From: G039029935 sp039029935
Lineage (GTDB): Bacteria; Chloroflexota; Anaerolineae; Caldilineales; Caldilineaceae
NCBI GenBank assembly: GCA_039029935.1
Contig: JBCCFC010000067.1
Location: 1 to 20,360, forward strand
Direction of reading: 5' to 3'
DNA: 20,360 nucleotides
Each line of letters opens with the position of its first letter. Positions within the stretch are counted from its first letter, which is position 1. Positions 12,401 through 16,302 of the stretch are shown in pieces. The translations under genes were made by a program, and so were the position numbers. The notes under the pieces were generated by a model. It worked only from the letters and a program-made list of their open reading frames with translations, did not search any database and was not told the DNA's origin.

Positions 12401-13259
12401 CGCCAACATCGGCAATCTGTAAATCGCCCAAATTCCACGTGACCGTATCACCAGCGACTGTGCCACCGCTGTGACTGATGACCGTTGCGCCAGAGGGGAA
12501 TGTGTCAATCAACTGTGCTTCAAAGAGACTAACATTGCCGATGGCACTGTTGGCACAAAGCTGCACCTGATACACAACGTCTTCACCCACCGCTGGTTGG
12601 CCGTTGGCGGGTAGCACAATGCGCTTGTGAACGCTCCACTGGTTTGTTGGTGCTTGCGTGGTTGTCTCCACTGGGGTGGAGAGCGTAATCGGGTCTGTGC
12701 CACCAGCCGGGTCACTGATGCTGCCTGTCGCCGTGTTGGAGATCGGTGTATCGGCGGGGGCGTCATAGGCCACTCGTGCTGTCACCAAGGCTTCGGCAGA
12801 ATCCCCATCATTAAAGGCGTCGTTGTGCCAAGTGATGGTGTTGGTTGTGTCGTTGTAGTCGCTGGTGTAGCCGCTGGGGGTCGCATGGCTGAGGTACTCT
12901 AATGTGGATGGTAGGGTGTCGCTGATGGTGACAGAGCCACAATCCGCCGTTAAACTAGAACAACTCCACGTGATACGAAACTCGACCGTTGTACCGACAT
13001 CAATCGGGTTTGGGATATTGACGCCCTCTTTGTTTAAGGTCAGCACACCCTCGGCATGGGCAATGGATGGTGAGCTTACAAAAGTAAGAATAATTAAACT
13101 TACAAGTATGCATAGTTGAATAGCAATCTTTTTACACTGTAGAATCTGCGCTGCTTGTTGCGGATGATGAACACCCTCGTGTTCGCAGAAAATTACATCG
13201 CAATTGGCTTTGTGATCAGCATTTAACTGTTGATCATCGTATCTTAATGATGGTAGCAT
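450..13259 (-). CDS. Giant secreted multidomain protein (DUF11-like, GEVED x4, SdrD-B-like x19), 4269 aa
   Basis: This is a single open frame with no interruption. Residues 1-69 are a signal peptide, 70-957 about five DUF11-like beta-sandwich segments, 958-2158 GEVED and SdrD-B-like domains interleaved (G-B-G-G-B-G-B), and 2159-4269 sixteen further SdrD-B-like repeats. Each B repeat opens with a pattern like VGNRVWFDNNGNGxQDxxE, an EF-hand-like acidic loop expected to bind calcium, then TTDxNGNYLFxxLxPGDYxVxF and DSDADPxTGRT, and closes with LTLDMGL. GEVED domains open with D(Y/W)GDLP and close with GEVEDY. There is no transmembrane anchor and no LPXTG; the protein ends in LFLPVVMK. The start is the ATG at 13259, because AGGAGGAG lies at ideal spacing and no other ATG, GTG or TTG occurs in frame before the hydrophobic core. 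The frame extends upstream to 13337, but that start has no ribosome binding site. The protein is presumably a surface stalk or adhesin; no ligand-binding or enzymatic domain is recognisable. The gene appears to be monocistronic, with its own leader and terminator. Confidence 0.93.
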   Translation of the reverse strand: MLPSLRYDDQQLNADHKANCDVIFCEHEGVHHPQQAAQILQCKKIAIQLCILVSLIILTFVSSPSIAHAEGVLTLNKEGVNIPNPIDVGTTVEFRITWSCSSLTADCGSVTISDTLPSTLEYLSHATPSGYTSDYNDTTNTITWHNDAFNDGDSAEALVTARVAYDAPADTPISNTATGSISDPAGGTDPITLSTPVETTTQAPTNQWSVHKRIVLPANGQPAVGEDVVYQVQLCANSAIGNVSLFEAQLIDTFPSGATVISHSGGTVAGDTVTWNLGDLQIADVGGGCVSRRIVLQYPDASFSIGDSVTNALIGRHRNGEIGTGVNHELFPAFTEATIAKSGAAWPVGPTAQAEYRLSMDTSNSNTPINNLILQDDLPADMQLVFVQAGRWLTNTVKADIEYSTDNGTNWTLLRTVNGSQRPTFHVFKNNPDFPDNVTNIRWVFFDDTSGTRVNQVQGGFRLSTQPIIRMIPRGDGAGNFSDATTQNCAQTIYDNFDGSTGNQNTCRETTLSESPVAVYDFNKSRSPGGNRRPGDELQFTLRSTLRRESSAPMVNPTVVDLLPPEMELITWDEVRFVNIPDDNRVMPNLEIIPNFTAEGHTLLRWTWASTIPTNSIQFDGSPGVANPWTVAPAVSGTGYRDAYAEIRYTARIVAGTTPGRYTNVANLFTENSTPNCQDDLSTDTQDLDGDGDTTEQICGNDLRIRVLESAVMFSEKWIDGYPGLDHIDPDNPTVVPNLLCPDDGEGFTRYPCVARGLPAGDFTYKLRLTNYGNVPLTDYVVYDVMPYINDTGVSQTLGNLGRGSQWTPALKGPMIPDDAYTAGVGAVVAYSRSNNPCRPEMSRNSDESGWQNTCDDDWTTDTTGWGELEWAAVRAFRINVPFTTPDTWQPREELVFRFQMIIPAGSPPSTDTYQSIAWNTIAHRATNATSGGRLNTAEPRKVGIIMPVVDQYPALPDRGDLPNVYGTKIVNSLGITGATHIITDDLFFGTRVDGEADGIPTIGADGDDTSNALDSGNVVNDEDGITFVTPFVEGQIATIELNAHVDAAVNGTGSAFYGVWIDFDGDGTFNGESEFHTGTLSDGTTTLTVSVPSAITDTVYSRFRIAADQDEVGQQDDFVGVAATGEVEDYVHMNLGNRVWLDNSGDSNTGTASNGVQDGDEAGIDSVIVQLLDGSGNAILVNGQPLTTTTTNGGFYHFKGLAPNDYRVRVVSGNFTSGGVLERYVSTSDTANASNPNSDVDGDDNGVGTATDTVTSGIVTLSPNSEPDTAVDTNDANGNLTIDFGFVLQDWGDLPDGYDTTSLNNGAVHTIVPGVYLGAGVDAETSGQPHEDAVGDDDANSNLPATITDDEDGVAWTPLIPGETATITVTASTAGFLHAWIDWDDDGSFDSNAFGDDEQLADNMAVSAGVNSFNVAVPPESNVGNYAYTRFRFTTVDESALPGGNLTANGATSVGEVEDYKIPLIEYDYGDLPSNYPTTNANNAAYHVVLDGSDVFLGATVDTETDGVPSADAMGDDSNEATDDEDGVEFLTGLHAGQTAQIQVTANAPGYLSMFIDFDGDGILDVVTLDSATSNDGTPPAAGTLGDVHLDAAGVYVLTIDVPANLSPTTDGITPVRVRFTQNAGEGGNAPDGLADSGEIEDYVLMSLGNLVWLDNGAGNGPDTNTANNGIVDGTEAGIANVTVQLYPTGADPLSTTALATTTTDSNGNYLFAGLPPSDYFVHIPANEFAEGNTLNGFFSSGVTVSTPDANSTDNDDNGIDPPALADYLTDGVSSGVVTLALSDEPNTADDGDGANGNRTVDFGFIQYDKGDLPDSYATHTLTNNGPRHVILDGFFLGSQVDAEADGQPSVGADGDDTGDGNDDEDGVTFTGPVAGFPPFVVGQPATLTVESSTAGVLNAFIDWDNNGSLDNVTLNSGNAVNPGGTLSDYALVAGTNTIVIDVPTTVVQQGVTGTVYSRFRLTLNAGEATTPTGVAPSGEVEDYVVETVELFSLGNRVWHDLDADGLISGATITDTEPGLDGVTVNLLDVNDNVLDTTTTSDGGYYRFDHLLAGDYRVEIAASNFMTGNVLHNMVSSPPTEADPDSDVDSNDNGLESTTPITSPVTVGIRSELVTLSSANGGEPTAEVDLTSSDPGQAINDDYSNLTVDFGLYEPVSVGNRVWHDLNRNGRQDPNEPGVENVRVTLYDTATQSPVLDEAGNVLSLVTDATGYYLFEGLLPGQYYVVVDFNTFPSTEWQVTLRNTATVSHTLDSDARPNDGHTGNTAVLISGQEDLTLDTGLWVPVRVGSIVWFDHNKNGLRDNDEEGVPNVFVTLHNETSGSDSPLAGMFTYSSGEYLFDNLPPDNYFVIFHLWSLPEGLLPTLRQVGDDISIDSDADSITGQTPPTGFLPSNTEMLTLDAGLSSLVTVGDLVWFDDNHNGVQDENEAGVPGVQVKLFTALGEDLDRSTTTDADGHYLFTGLRPGDYFVQFVPDTIPDGYRLSPRNQGGDDEQDSDAQPRFDVPIPDPDKIGATPATGILFANESDLTLDMGLWTTVRVGNRVWFDNNANGIQDDETDEPGVEGVTVTLFNADGTPAHDANRQPVEPQITDANGNYLFDTLEPGDYYVEFKLDSVPTGYIATQPENVLFGLAPGVVAEEIDSDADRETGVTPSTGFIASRSEDFKLDFGIIAPVSVGNRVWFDNNANGLQDDGEAGVPDVQVSIFKLSGEPAVDIEANAVVSQTTNADGNYLFENLPPDAYYVEFNLNTLPVGYRVTHANEGNVDADTGIDSAVDSDADPSNGRTHSTPLIPSFEADLKLDMGLVQLQEVRVGDRVWYDNNGNGVQDPDEGGAEGVTVHLFLADGSPALDRNGTVVAAQTTDSNGNYLFANLLPGDYLAEFDLDTLPAGYQAINPDRVDPIQGPDDSIDSDADPGTGRTSTTGALAEGQENLTLDLGLERLAGIRVGNLVWFDNNGNGLQESTEPGVAGVVVSLFNADGTPANNLTGIPLPPQTTDENGRYLFTDLPAGSYYVTFDLATLPDGYSLTLPNQGNDDHEDSDVEPPSDGSTTGQSGLTQSLVAGQQDLSLDMGIVAPVQVGDTVWFDNNGNGFQDDGTDGNTAGVGVAGVTVRLFTLDGSPAVDMNGNAVDAQVTDANGNYLFTNLRPSNYHVVFDLATIPAGYDVTIPNAIDPVVGFVQETDSDANPSTGRSENTGPLQSNEQDLTLDMGLVQLADVRVGDRVWIDSNINGLQDDDEPGLAGVTANLVVVAGGVDTPAVDLNGNAVAAQVTDENGNYLFTGLPSGDYAVLFDLSSLPAGYQLTAQNAGDDTLDSDAASDTGRTSNTGPLSQGTTLQDLTLDMGVYQLASVGGKVWVDAEADGLQDPFAPETTLSSVTVSLLDGSGAPVLDDSGNPVIAVTDANGNYLFENLLPGGYMVEFTLPDGYTLSGNNVGNDDSLDSDVDAATNRTSVITLASGDASLTWDVGLYQPATLGDRIWDDLDADGLQEDGEPGLIGIVVTIYDETGTPIMDASGQPLSDTTDANGNYLFTDLMPGDYIIRCVPPSGYVTTLANQDPEGTPNDAVDSDADPTTCQTPVIELTMGENDLDWDAGFYMTTGLGDFVWHDVNADGVQDNGENGIANVVVSLLDVSGNVITHTTTDETGFYAFVDLAPGDYAVAFTTPAGYAMSPPGVGSNGAADSDADPSTGQTGYVTLVNGESNLHVDAGFYRPASLGDVVWYDANENGVQNADETGAPGAPNAIGVPGVTVTLFDVDNNQLDTTVTDGQGFYLFDGLVPGSYYVQFTLPNDYAVSPANAGIDDLFDSDADLVTLASHTTTLSSGQHDPTLDMGIYLPSQDPAALGDRVWLDSNQDGLQDEGEPGVQGVMVTLYEVAGQGNTLIATTQTDLNGIYQFAGLVAGDYVVEFALPTEYRFSPQDVGESNLIDSDVNPDTGRTEAITLAQGESDQRWDAGIYTEIETATICDFVWFDANQNGLRDPGEDGVPGVAVELYDTNDVVVATIQTDEQGDYCFTGLIPGEYYVTYVLPEKFVVTKEDAGDAPEPTDGQPDQGTDVTVGDGVGIDTDINTDINTDSDVDAETATSEPIQVEGGEEEVNGISVGVHLGVDLTTQQPIQPATLGNRVWEDSDRNGIQDFGELGVEGVVVKLYGEDGALIATTVTDLSGSYLFPNLTAGDYYIEFVPPEGLVLTSIFVDASGDGSGIDNDSNANPDTGRTSPVTIITGATDLTVDAGVAEPIDPTALPVTDEPVRGRTGAQPQSKLFLPVVMK
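453..6785 (-). repeat. Tandem array of 16 SdrD-B-like repeats (B4-B19) in the giant gene
   Basis: Repeat boundaries, taken at the (V/L)GxxVW start of each unit on the minus strand, are B4 6785-6399, B5 6398-6033, B6 6032-5643, B7 5642-5232, B8 5231-4824, B9 4823-4422, B10 4421-4026, B11 4025-3606, B12 3605-3213, B13 3212-2841, B14 2840-2463, B15 2462-2118, B16 2117-1734, B17 1733-1371, B18 1370-903 and B19 902-453. Units are 115-156 residues long. B4-B12 start with V and usually carry FDLxTLPxGY; B13-B19 have a shorter middle, and B14-B17 and B19 start with L. At DNA level, copies are diverged but share short exact words such as AAAGAGATAGTTGCC at 3036, 3834, 5058 and 5463. Confidence 0.9.
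1039..1074. repeat. 12-bp microrepeat inside repeat B18
   Basis: TCTGTGTTGATG occurs twice exactly (1039-1050, 1051-1062), then once degenerately as TCTGTGTCGATA (1063-1074). On the coding minus strand it encodes DTDINTDINTDSD, an acidic expansion where other B repeats carry DSDAD. Being a multiple of three, it can change copy number without a frameshift. Confidence 0.85.
6786..10388 (-). repeat. Interleaved GEVED and SdrD-B-like domains of the giant gene
   Basis: From N to C terminus the order is GEVED1 (10388-9855, opens DRGDLPNVYG), B1 (9854-9390), GEVED2 (9389-8856, DWGDLPDGY), GEVED3 (8855-8316, DYGDLPSNY), B2 (8315-7833), GEVED4 (7832-7278, DKGDLPDSY) and B3 (7277-6786). Each GEVED unit is 178-185 residues long, contains DDEDGV, and closes with GEVEDY (GEVED1, 2 and 4) or GEIEDY (GEVED3). 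B1-B3 are longer (155-164 residues) than the later tandem copies because of an acidic insert before the final strand (for example NSDVDGDDNGVG in B1). GEVED domains are known from large secreted bacterial proteins; their function is not established. Confidence 0.87.
10389..13052 (-). other. DUF11-like N-terminal region of the giant protein (residues 70-957)
   Basis: The mature N-terminal region contains about five segments with the DUF11-like pattern of a hydrophobic strand, a conserved (D)TLP/(D)LP turn and a closing NTA or NVA strand. Examples are ISDTLPSTLEYLSH followed by ISNTATG, LIDTFPSGATVISH, LQDDLPADMQLVFV, VDLLPPEMELITW followed by YTNVANLF, and VYDVMPYINDTGV. DUF11 domains are common spacers in long surface proteins. 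The cysteines in this region lie mostly in near pairs, which is compatible with disulfides in an exported protein. Exact domain boundaries cannot be set by eye. Confidence 0.7.
13053..13259 (-). other. Signal peptide of the giant protein with a long N-region
   Basis: Residues 1-44 are polar and rich in Asp, His, Gln and Cys. KK at 43-44 is followed by a hydrophobic core (IAIQLCILVSLIILTFV) and a classical AHA|EG signal peptidase I site after residue 69. The N-region is far longer than the usual few residues, resembling in layout the extended signal peptides of some very large exported proteins. Confidence 0.8.
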
Positions 13260-13262
13260 CGA

Positions 13263-13270
13263 CTCCTCCT
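13263..13270 (-). promoter_or_regulatory. Shine-Dalgarno AGGAGGAG of the giant gene
   Basis: AGGAGGAG lies three bases before the ATG at 13259 (five from the AGGAGG core). It fixes the translation start and rejects the upstream in-frame codon at 13337. Confidence 0.88.
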
Positions 13271-13293
13271 GCAAGATGTCTATTGGTAATCTG

Positions 13294-13317
13294 CAATTCC
13301 ACGCATGAAAGGAATTG
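13294..13317 (-). promoter_or_regulatory. Leader hairpin upstream of the giant gene
   Basis: Perfect 7-bp inverted repeat CAATTCC (13294-13300) and GGAATTG (13311-13317) around a 10-base loop, 35 bases before the start codon in the mRNA leader. It has no T-run, so it is not a terminator itself; it could affect ribosome access or compete with the attenuator-like hairpin next to it. Confidence 0.45.
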
Positions 13318-13327
13318 GTGATTTGAC

Positions 13328-13360
13328 AAAAAAACAACGCTTATGAACCTAATGGCGTTG
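13328..13360 (-). terminator. Attenuator-like hairpin plus T7 in the leader of the giant gene
   Basis: On the minus strand CAACGC (complement of 13355-13360) pairs with GCGTTG (complement of 13335-13340) across a 14-base loop, and is followed at once by seven T residues (complement of 13328-13334). This is the layout of an intrinsic terminator, but the stem is only 6 bp. It lies about 70 bases upstream of the start codon and downstream of the best promoter candidate, which suggests conditional termination. Confidence 0.5.
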
Positions 13361-13403
13361 GAGATGACTTTTGATTGGTCAATAGCGTAAATATAGTAGG
13401 ATT

Positions 13404-13446
13404 CCAGAGTGAGGGCTTGGTTGTTAAACAACCATAGCATCTCTGG
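13404..13446. promoter_or_regulatory. Nested palindrome near the inferred transcription start of the giant gene
   Basis: The inner arms GGTTGTT (13419-13425) and AACAACC (13427-13433) form a near-perfect 15-bp palindrome. The outer arms CCAGAG (13404-13409) and CTCTGG (13441-13446) enclose it. The position is at or just after the predicted transcription start, so it may be a repressor site or a 5' stabilising stem-loop in the mRNA. Confidence 0.45.
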
Positions 13447-13450
13447 CATC

Positions 13451-13478
13451 ATTTTAATCTAGTTGTGTCATACGTCAA
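13451..13478 (-). promoter_or_regulatory. Candidate promoter of the giant gene
   Basis: On the minus strand TTGACG (13473-13478) and TAAAAT (13451-13456) are separated by 16 bases, matching five of six sigma-70 consensus bases each. The predicted start is near 13443, giving a leader of about 185 bases. No experimental support. Confidence 0.5.
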
Positions 13479-13488
13479 ATAGCGTATG
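13469..13488. promoter_or_regulatory. Palindrome CATACG-N8-CGTATG over the -35 element
   Basis: Perfect 6-bp arms (13469-13474, 13483-13488) span the candidate -35 box of the giant gene, the usual place for an operator. A second inverted repeat, GCCTAA (13515-13520) with TTAGGC (13532-13537), lies just upstream. Confidence 0.4.
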
Positions 13489-13634
13489 CCATAGAAAGAA
13501 ATACTCAAACATATGCCTAACGACAGATGATTTAGGCGTGTTCCCGCGACAGAGATTAATTTACTCTATTTTTGTGTCAATTTGCTGACGATGCATGGTA
13601 AAGATGCAGTCGGCAAGTTGTATTTACGTCAGTA

Positions 13635-13702
13635 AAGTAAGGTTCCTAACAATTTGAGTCGTTAGGATGGATCGCATTATAAAACGAAGTAAGGTTTTTA
13701 AC
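13635..13702. repeat. Paired direct repeat flanking the acetyltransferase promoter
   Basis: AAGTAAGGTTCCTAAC (13635-13650) and AAGTAAGGTTTTTAAC (13687-13702) match at 14 of 16 positions and are 52 bp apart, close to five helical turns. A partial reverse copy, GTTAGGAT, lies between them at 13661. The copies bracket the promoter candidate at 13654-13683, a layout typical of paired operator sites. Confidence 0.5.
13654..13683 (+). promoter_or_regulatory. Candidate promoter of the acetyltransferase gene
   Basis: TTGAGT (13654-13659) and TATAAA (13678-13683) are 18 bases apart, about 65 bases before the ATG at 13749. An AGGAGTG ribosome binding site at 13731-13737 follows with an 11-base spacer, slightly long. 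Confidence 0.5.
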
Positions 13703-13748
13703 GAATTTTCAAACTTGAGAACACCTTAAAAGGAGTGAGCAATAAATT

Positions 13749-15044
13749 ATGCAAAATAAAAACTACACAATTCGTGCGCTTACAACCGAAGAAGAGCAAA
13801 TCGGCTTTATCCGTATTGGGATCGCCGCTTTTAGCAACAATGTGAAGGACATGGACGGGGAAATTCAGTCATGGCTAACTGATTTTCAGAACTCGCCTGA
13901 TCTGCCTACGGAAAATATTCGTGGCGCGATAGACAATGAAACAGGAGCCGTGCTGGGTGGATATGTCATGCACGACCGCCAGTTGTGCATCCAGTCAGCG
14001 CGGCTGCGTACCGCCTGTATCGGTGCGGTCGCAGTGGATGCGCAACAACGCAAACAGGGCGTCGGCAGCGCACTGATGTGGGATGCAGTGTCCTTTGCTG
14101 AGACACACGGCTATCCATTGCTCTATTTAACAGGCGTTGCCAATTATTATCATCGCTTTGGCTATGTCACCATGATCGATTATCCCGACATCAAGGTTAA
14201 ACGCAGCGATATTCACGCATTGGGTGCGATTGGTGACGAGATTGAGCTGCGACCCGCCACCAAAGCCGATGCATCTGTCTTGCTGGCACTCTATCAACGC
14301 CATTTTGAGACATATCCCAGTGTGTTTGACCGCTCACTGGAAATGCAACGGTATATGTTGGTTGAGGATGATAAACCCGAAGAAAGCGAGTATATATTGG
14401 CACTGTCGAACGGCTTTCCCATCGGCTATATGGCGCGTTCAAGTTCACCATCTGACTTTTGGCACAAAGAAACGGCAGCAGAAGGATGGCCTGCGCTGGC
14501 TGCTTTATTGCGTGAATACGAGCGCGAAGTCTCTGAAAAAGAGGCGAAACCGGAAAATGTAGAAAAGAAACCACAGTCCACCATCACGTGGCACATTCCA
14601 CCGCATAGCCCCATGTTCTATCACATGCAGGCCAACATCCCCTTTGACTCGCACTATCAGCATCATTTTAGTGCGGACTGGATGGCGCGGATGGGCGACC
14701 TTGATCTGTTTCTTGATGCTATGTTGCCGTTGTGGACTGGACGTTGGCTGGCAGCGAACCCTGTGTGGATGGGGGGGTTGTGTGTGGCAATTGATGACCG
14801 TAAATTTTTGTGGCGTTTTGAAGAGGAAGGTTTTGAAATCGAATCAATTGCTAGCGAGTTGGACAGAGAGCCTGCAATTACGTTGACGCGGCAAGATTTG
14901 GTACAACTCAGCTTTGGTTTTCGGCCCATCAGTTGGTTTCTGTCTCAGCGCGAAAATCGTATTGAGAACCCATACATGCATCAAACAGTGGCAACGCTAT
15001 TTCCAGCGCAGACAGCATGGGTTGCAGGGACAGATTTCTTTTAG
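13749..15044 (+). CDS. Eis-like GNAT N-acetyltransferase, 431 aa
   Basis: The N-terminal GNAT domain shows the acetyl-CoA-binding motif A: IGAVAVDAQQRKQGVGSALM (residues 91-110), with RKQGVG as the pyrophosphate-binding loop, then YYHRFGY at 133-139. The length, the less conserved middle GNAT-like region (about 160-300) and the C-terminal sterol-carrier-like part match the Eis family of about 400 residues. The chain ends in GTDFF. In M. tuberculosis Eis, a tyrosine in the first domain and the C-terminal Phe carboxylate act in catalysis; the terminal Phe here and Tyr133/134 fit that scheme (inference). Eis enzymes acetylate amines, including aminoglycosides at several positions, but the substrate cannot be predicted. 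A charged stretch (EYEREVSEKEAKPENVEKKP) is a likely surface loop. The gene is divergent from the giant gene and convergent with the kinase gene. Confidence 0.85.
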   Translation: MQNKNYTIRALTTEEEQIGFIRIGIAAFSNNVKDMDGEIQSWLTDFQNSPDLPTENIRGAIDNETGAVLGGYVMHDRQLCIQSARLRTACIGAVAVDAQQRKQGVGSALMWDAVSFAETHGYPLLYLTGVANYYHRFGYVTMIDYPDIKVKRSDIHALGAIGDEIELRPATKADASVLLALYQRHFETYPSVFDRSLEMQRYMLVEDDKPEESEYILALSNGFPIGYMARSSSPSDFWHKETAAEGWPALAALLREYEREVSEKEAKPENVEKKPQSTITWHIPPHSPMFYHMQANIPFDSHYQHHFSADWMARMGDLDLFLDAMLPLWTGRWLAANPVWMGGLCVAIDDRKFLWRFEEEGFEIESIASELDREPAITLTRQDLVQLSFGFRPISWFLSQRENRIENPYMHQTVATLFPAQTAWVAGTDFF

Positions 15045-15189
15045 GCTGTGTGGGATATGCAGGGAAAGATTATTCGGTTCATAGTACACGTTATGCCCGA
15101 ATCACCGTCGCTGATCGCCTTGATGCCGTCTCTGCTGTTCTCCTAAATAATGCCGCGTTCATCCGCGCGTGTCCACCCCCCATTACAGG

Positions 15190-16218
15190 CTATTTGACAA
15201 TGCCAATACAAAGCCGCTCAATATACTCATCACGATACGCCATCGAATAGCGAATCGAGGCATACGCCGCTTCCAGAAAAACATCAGTCCTGCCATTATT
15301 CTGCAAATAGTGCTCATCTTCAATCCACAACGAGACCATGTTTTGGAGATAGCGTGCGGTAATGGCCTGAGCGATTTCTGCATGTGTGATGGGATAGGCT
15401 TCATGATAGGCTTGTAGATAGATTCTGGCTCTGGCAAAGTTTTCGTCCGAATGCACGGCCACGAAGTTATCTGGATTGCCAAAACAGATAAACTTAATGG
15501 CGCGGATTAGCTGTAGACTGCGCGAGCCGACCTTGGTCTTCTCCCAATCAAAGACATGGCTGACCTGATCATGGGCATCAAAAAAGAGATTGAGGTCGTG
15601 ATAATCACCATGCAACAGGTGGTCGCTGGGCAGGTTGATGGTTTCAATGGCCGTGCGATGCGCTTTTGCCAAATCCAATTTGAGGAGAATGGTTTCTTGG
15701 GCAAGCTGGTCAAAAGGAGTCTGCCCCGTTTGCGGAATACGCGCTAGAATCTGCTCGGCTGTGTCGACAAATGCCTGATAACTTTTCTGTGGCTTGCTGA
15801 TTCGGACATGTGGTAAGGTGACACCGTTGCCAGTGCGATGGATATGCGCCATCATCTGCGCGGTCGAAATCAGTGCTTTGCGTGAAAATCGTCCTCGTTG
15901 GAGATGGCGACCTTGGATGTAGGGAAATAGGCTGTAGAAATGCCCCTCCAAGAACAGAAAGGTCTCGCCAGAGTTGCTGACAATGGGCAGTATGACAGGC
16001 ACACCTGCGCTGGCAAAGAAATGTTTGGCCGCATGTGCCGCTATCACAGGCTCGGCCTTGGTGTAGCGATACTGCTTGAGAAAGTAAGCCGGGGTACCAC
16101 TGTCGGCTGTGTATAACGCAAAATTCTGCGTGAGGTAGCCAGCATCGATTGGGGCGATCTGCTGGATAGGTGGGATGGCATAATGATCTGTGAGAAACGT
16201 AAGAATTGGTTTCTGCAT
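15190..16218 (-). CDS. APH/ThrB-type phosphotransferase (small-molecule kinase), 342 aa
   Basis: The protein has the aminoglycoside phosphotransferase/homoserine kinase fold. The candidate ATP lysine is K49 in YFLKQY, the catalytic loop is HGDYHDLN at 203-210 (D205 as base, N210 for Mg2+), and the second metal ligand is D224 in HVFDWEKT. The length matches ThrB2/SrkA-like kinases (about 320-350). The substrate is unknown: homoserine, an amino sugar, choline-like compounds or a protein are all possible in this superfamily. I chose the ATG at 16218 because AGGGAG lies four bases upstream; a longer start at 16239 has no ribosome binding site. The gene lies downstream of rhaEW on the same strand, but a 226-base gap with its own promoter candidate and palindrome argues for separate control. 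It is convergent with the acetyltransferase gene, and no strong terminator is visible in 15045-15189. Confidence 0.83.
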   Translation of the reverse strand: MQKPILTFLTDHYAIPPIQQIAPIDAGYLTQNFALYTADSGTPAYFLKQYRYTKAEPVIAAHAAKHFFASAGVPVILPIVSNSGETFLFLEGHFYSLFPYIQGRHLQRGRFSRKALISTAQMMAHIHRTGNGVTLPHVRISKPQKSYQAFVDTAEQILARIPQTGQTPFDQLAQETILLKLDLAKAHRTAIETINLPSDHLLHGDYHDLNLFFDAHDQVSHVFDWEKTKVGSRSLQLIRAIKFICFGNPDNFVAVHSDENFARARIYLQAYHEAYPITHAEIAQAITARYLQNMVSLWIEDEHYLQNNGRTDVFLEAAYASIRYSMAYRDEYIERLCIGIVK

Positions 16219-16246
16219 AATTCTCCCTACCATTACCATGTCAGGT

Positions 16247-16274
16247 TTAATAGTGAATTCTGTACAAATGGCAA
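16247..16274 (-). promoter_or_regulatory. Candidate promoter of the phosphotransferase gene
   Basis: On the minus strand TTGCCA (16269-16274) and TATTAA (16247-16252) are 16 bases apart. The -35 element sits inside the proximal arm of the palindrome at 16264-16302, and the predicted transcript starts about 20 bases before the ATG at 16218. Confidence 0.45.
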
Positions 16275-16302
16275 CATGTGGGTCTTATATGTTGCCATTT
16301 GT
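16264..16302. promoter_or_regulatory. Perfect 14-bp inverted repeat upstream of the phosphotransferase
   Basis: ACAAATGGCAACAT (16264-16277) and ATGTTGCCATTTGT (16289-16302) are exactly complementary around an 11-base loop. No T-run follows on either strand, so it is not a standard terminator for rhaEW. Because it covers the -35 candidate of the downstream kinase gene, an operator is the leading reading; an RNA processing or stabilising stem at the rhaEW 3' end is the alternative. Confidence 0.6.

Noticed and set aside
450..13259. LPXTG or PEP-CTERM anchor in the giant protein
   Set aside because: The last 40 residues contain no LPXTG, no hydrophobic helix and no PEP motif; LFLPVV does not match either signal.
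13260..13337. 26-codon N-terminal extension of the giant protein
   Set aside because: The frame is open, but there is no ribosome binding site, it runs through the attenuator-like region, and the ATG at 13259 has an excellent Shine-Dalgarno.
15045..15189. Terminator between the convergent acetyltransferase and kinase genes
   Set aside because: Only weak pairings (such as ATTCGG with CCGAAT over a long loop) and no T-run were found.
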